Assembly (NCBI GenBank): GCA_036003885.1
Contig: DASYSA010000180.1
Location: forward strand, 1 to 5,735
From: DASYSA01 sp036003885
GTDB taxonomy: Bacteria > Acidobacteriota > Blastocatellia > UBA7656
Length of the DNA stretch: 5,735 nt
Direction of reading: 5' to 3'
A model generated the notes under the pieces. It saw only the letters and a program-made list of their open reading frames with translations. It ran no database searches and had not been told where the DNA came from. This document shows positions 5,530 through 5,735 of the stretch, in pieces (positions within the stretch are counted from its first letter, which is position 1; each line of letters begins with the position of its first letter). Both the position numbers and the translations under genes were made by a program.

Positions 5530-5735
5530 CAACCGGACAGAAGGAGTTAGTAAAAGCCAGCTTCGAGCGGCTGATTCCAGTAGCCGACACCGCCGTTGCA
5601 TTGTTCTACACGCGGCTATTCAAGCTTGACCCGGAGTTGAGCTTGCTTTTCAAAACCAATATGGTTGACCAGGGTCGCAAGCTGATCCAGATGATTGCAA
5701 TGGTGGTGAGAGGGCTGGACAGATTGAGCGAACTC
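5526..5735 (+). CDS. Single-domain bacterial globin / haemoglobin-like protein (3' truncated by window edge)
   Basis: The frame starts at ATG 5526, 8 nt after GAGGAG (5512-5517), and stays open for 70 codons to the edge. It begins MTTGQKELVKASFERLIPVA and continues 'ALFYTRLFKLDPELSLLFK' and 'VDQGRKLIQMIAMVVRGLD'. This is the A-E helix pattern of flavohaemoglobin/Vitreoscilla-type globins. By alignment with remembered E. coli Hmp, Tyr28 is B10, Phe42 is CD1 and Gln49 is likely E7: the TyrB10/GlnE7 distal pocket used for O2/NO chemistry. The proximal His (F8) and any reductase domain would lie beyond the edge, so single-domain globin and flavohaemoglobin cannot be told apart. The protein has no signal peptide and should be cytoplasmic, unlike its neighbours. 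Coupling to the preceding ORF is suggested by the 4-nt overlap. Confidence 0.9.
   Translation, partial: MTTGQKELVKASFERLIPVADTAVALFYTRLFKLDPELSLLFKTNMVDQGRKLIQMIAMVVRGLDRLSEL

Overview
The window looks like chromosomal DNA of an uncultured soil-type bacterium, most likely Acidobacteriota and probably class Blastocatellia. This is inferred from recalled family distribution, not from a search. The grounds are moderately high GC, strong purine-rich Shine-Dalgarno sequences about 7-8 nt from each start, and a run of secreted-protein families typical of that group: an FG-GAP/HYR protein with a 'CTITDRD' tail, a 'FDNATGKT' secreted protein, and a 'KIDHPLDPANKYLYHS' fibre-like protein. All genes are on the + strand.

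Layout. Positions 2-2323 hold the 3' part of a large exported protein: a seven-repeat FG-GAP propeller, a proline linker, an Ig-like region, a HYR domain and a Cys-rich C-terminal domain. A strong intrinsic terminator follows at 2343-2380. Two small signal-peptide proteins come next, at 2553-2933 and 3169-3684. Each is preceded by one copy of a ~130-nt imperfect repeat (2388-2517 and 2997-3134) with a long conserved stem placed 57-58 nt before the start codon. A ~315-nt stretch with several hairpins and a doubtful small ORF leads to a 415-aa exported fibre-like protein (4000-5247). After it comes a 72-aa ORF (5311-5529) whose RBS and signal peptide copy those of the 415-aa gene. That ORF overlaps by ATGA the start of a haem globin gene (5526 onward), which runs off the right edge.

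How the parts fit. At least four consecutive genes encode exported proteins of mostly unknown role, so this is an envelope/secretome cluster rather than a metabolic operon. The globin is the only gene with a clear biochemical activity (haem and O2/NO binding), and its translation may be coupled to the short exported ORF. The best candidate for something undescribed is the paired structured leader at 2388-2517 and 2997-3134. It may be a cis-regulatory RNA shared by two secreted-protein genes, or a dispersed intergenic repeat family. No transposase, CRISPR array, tRNA or rRNA was seen.
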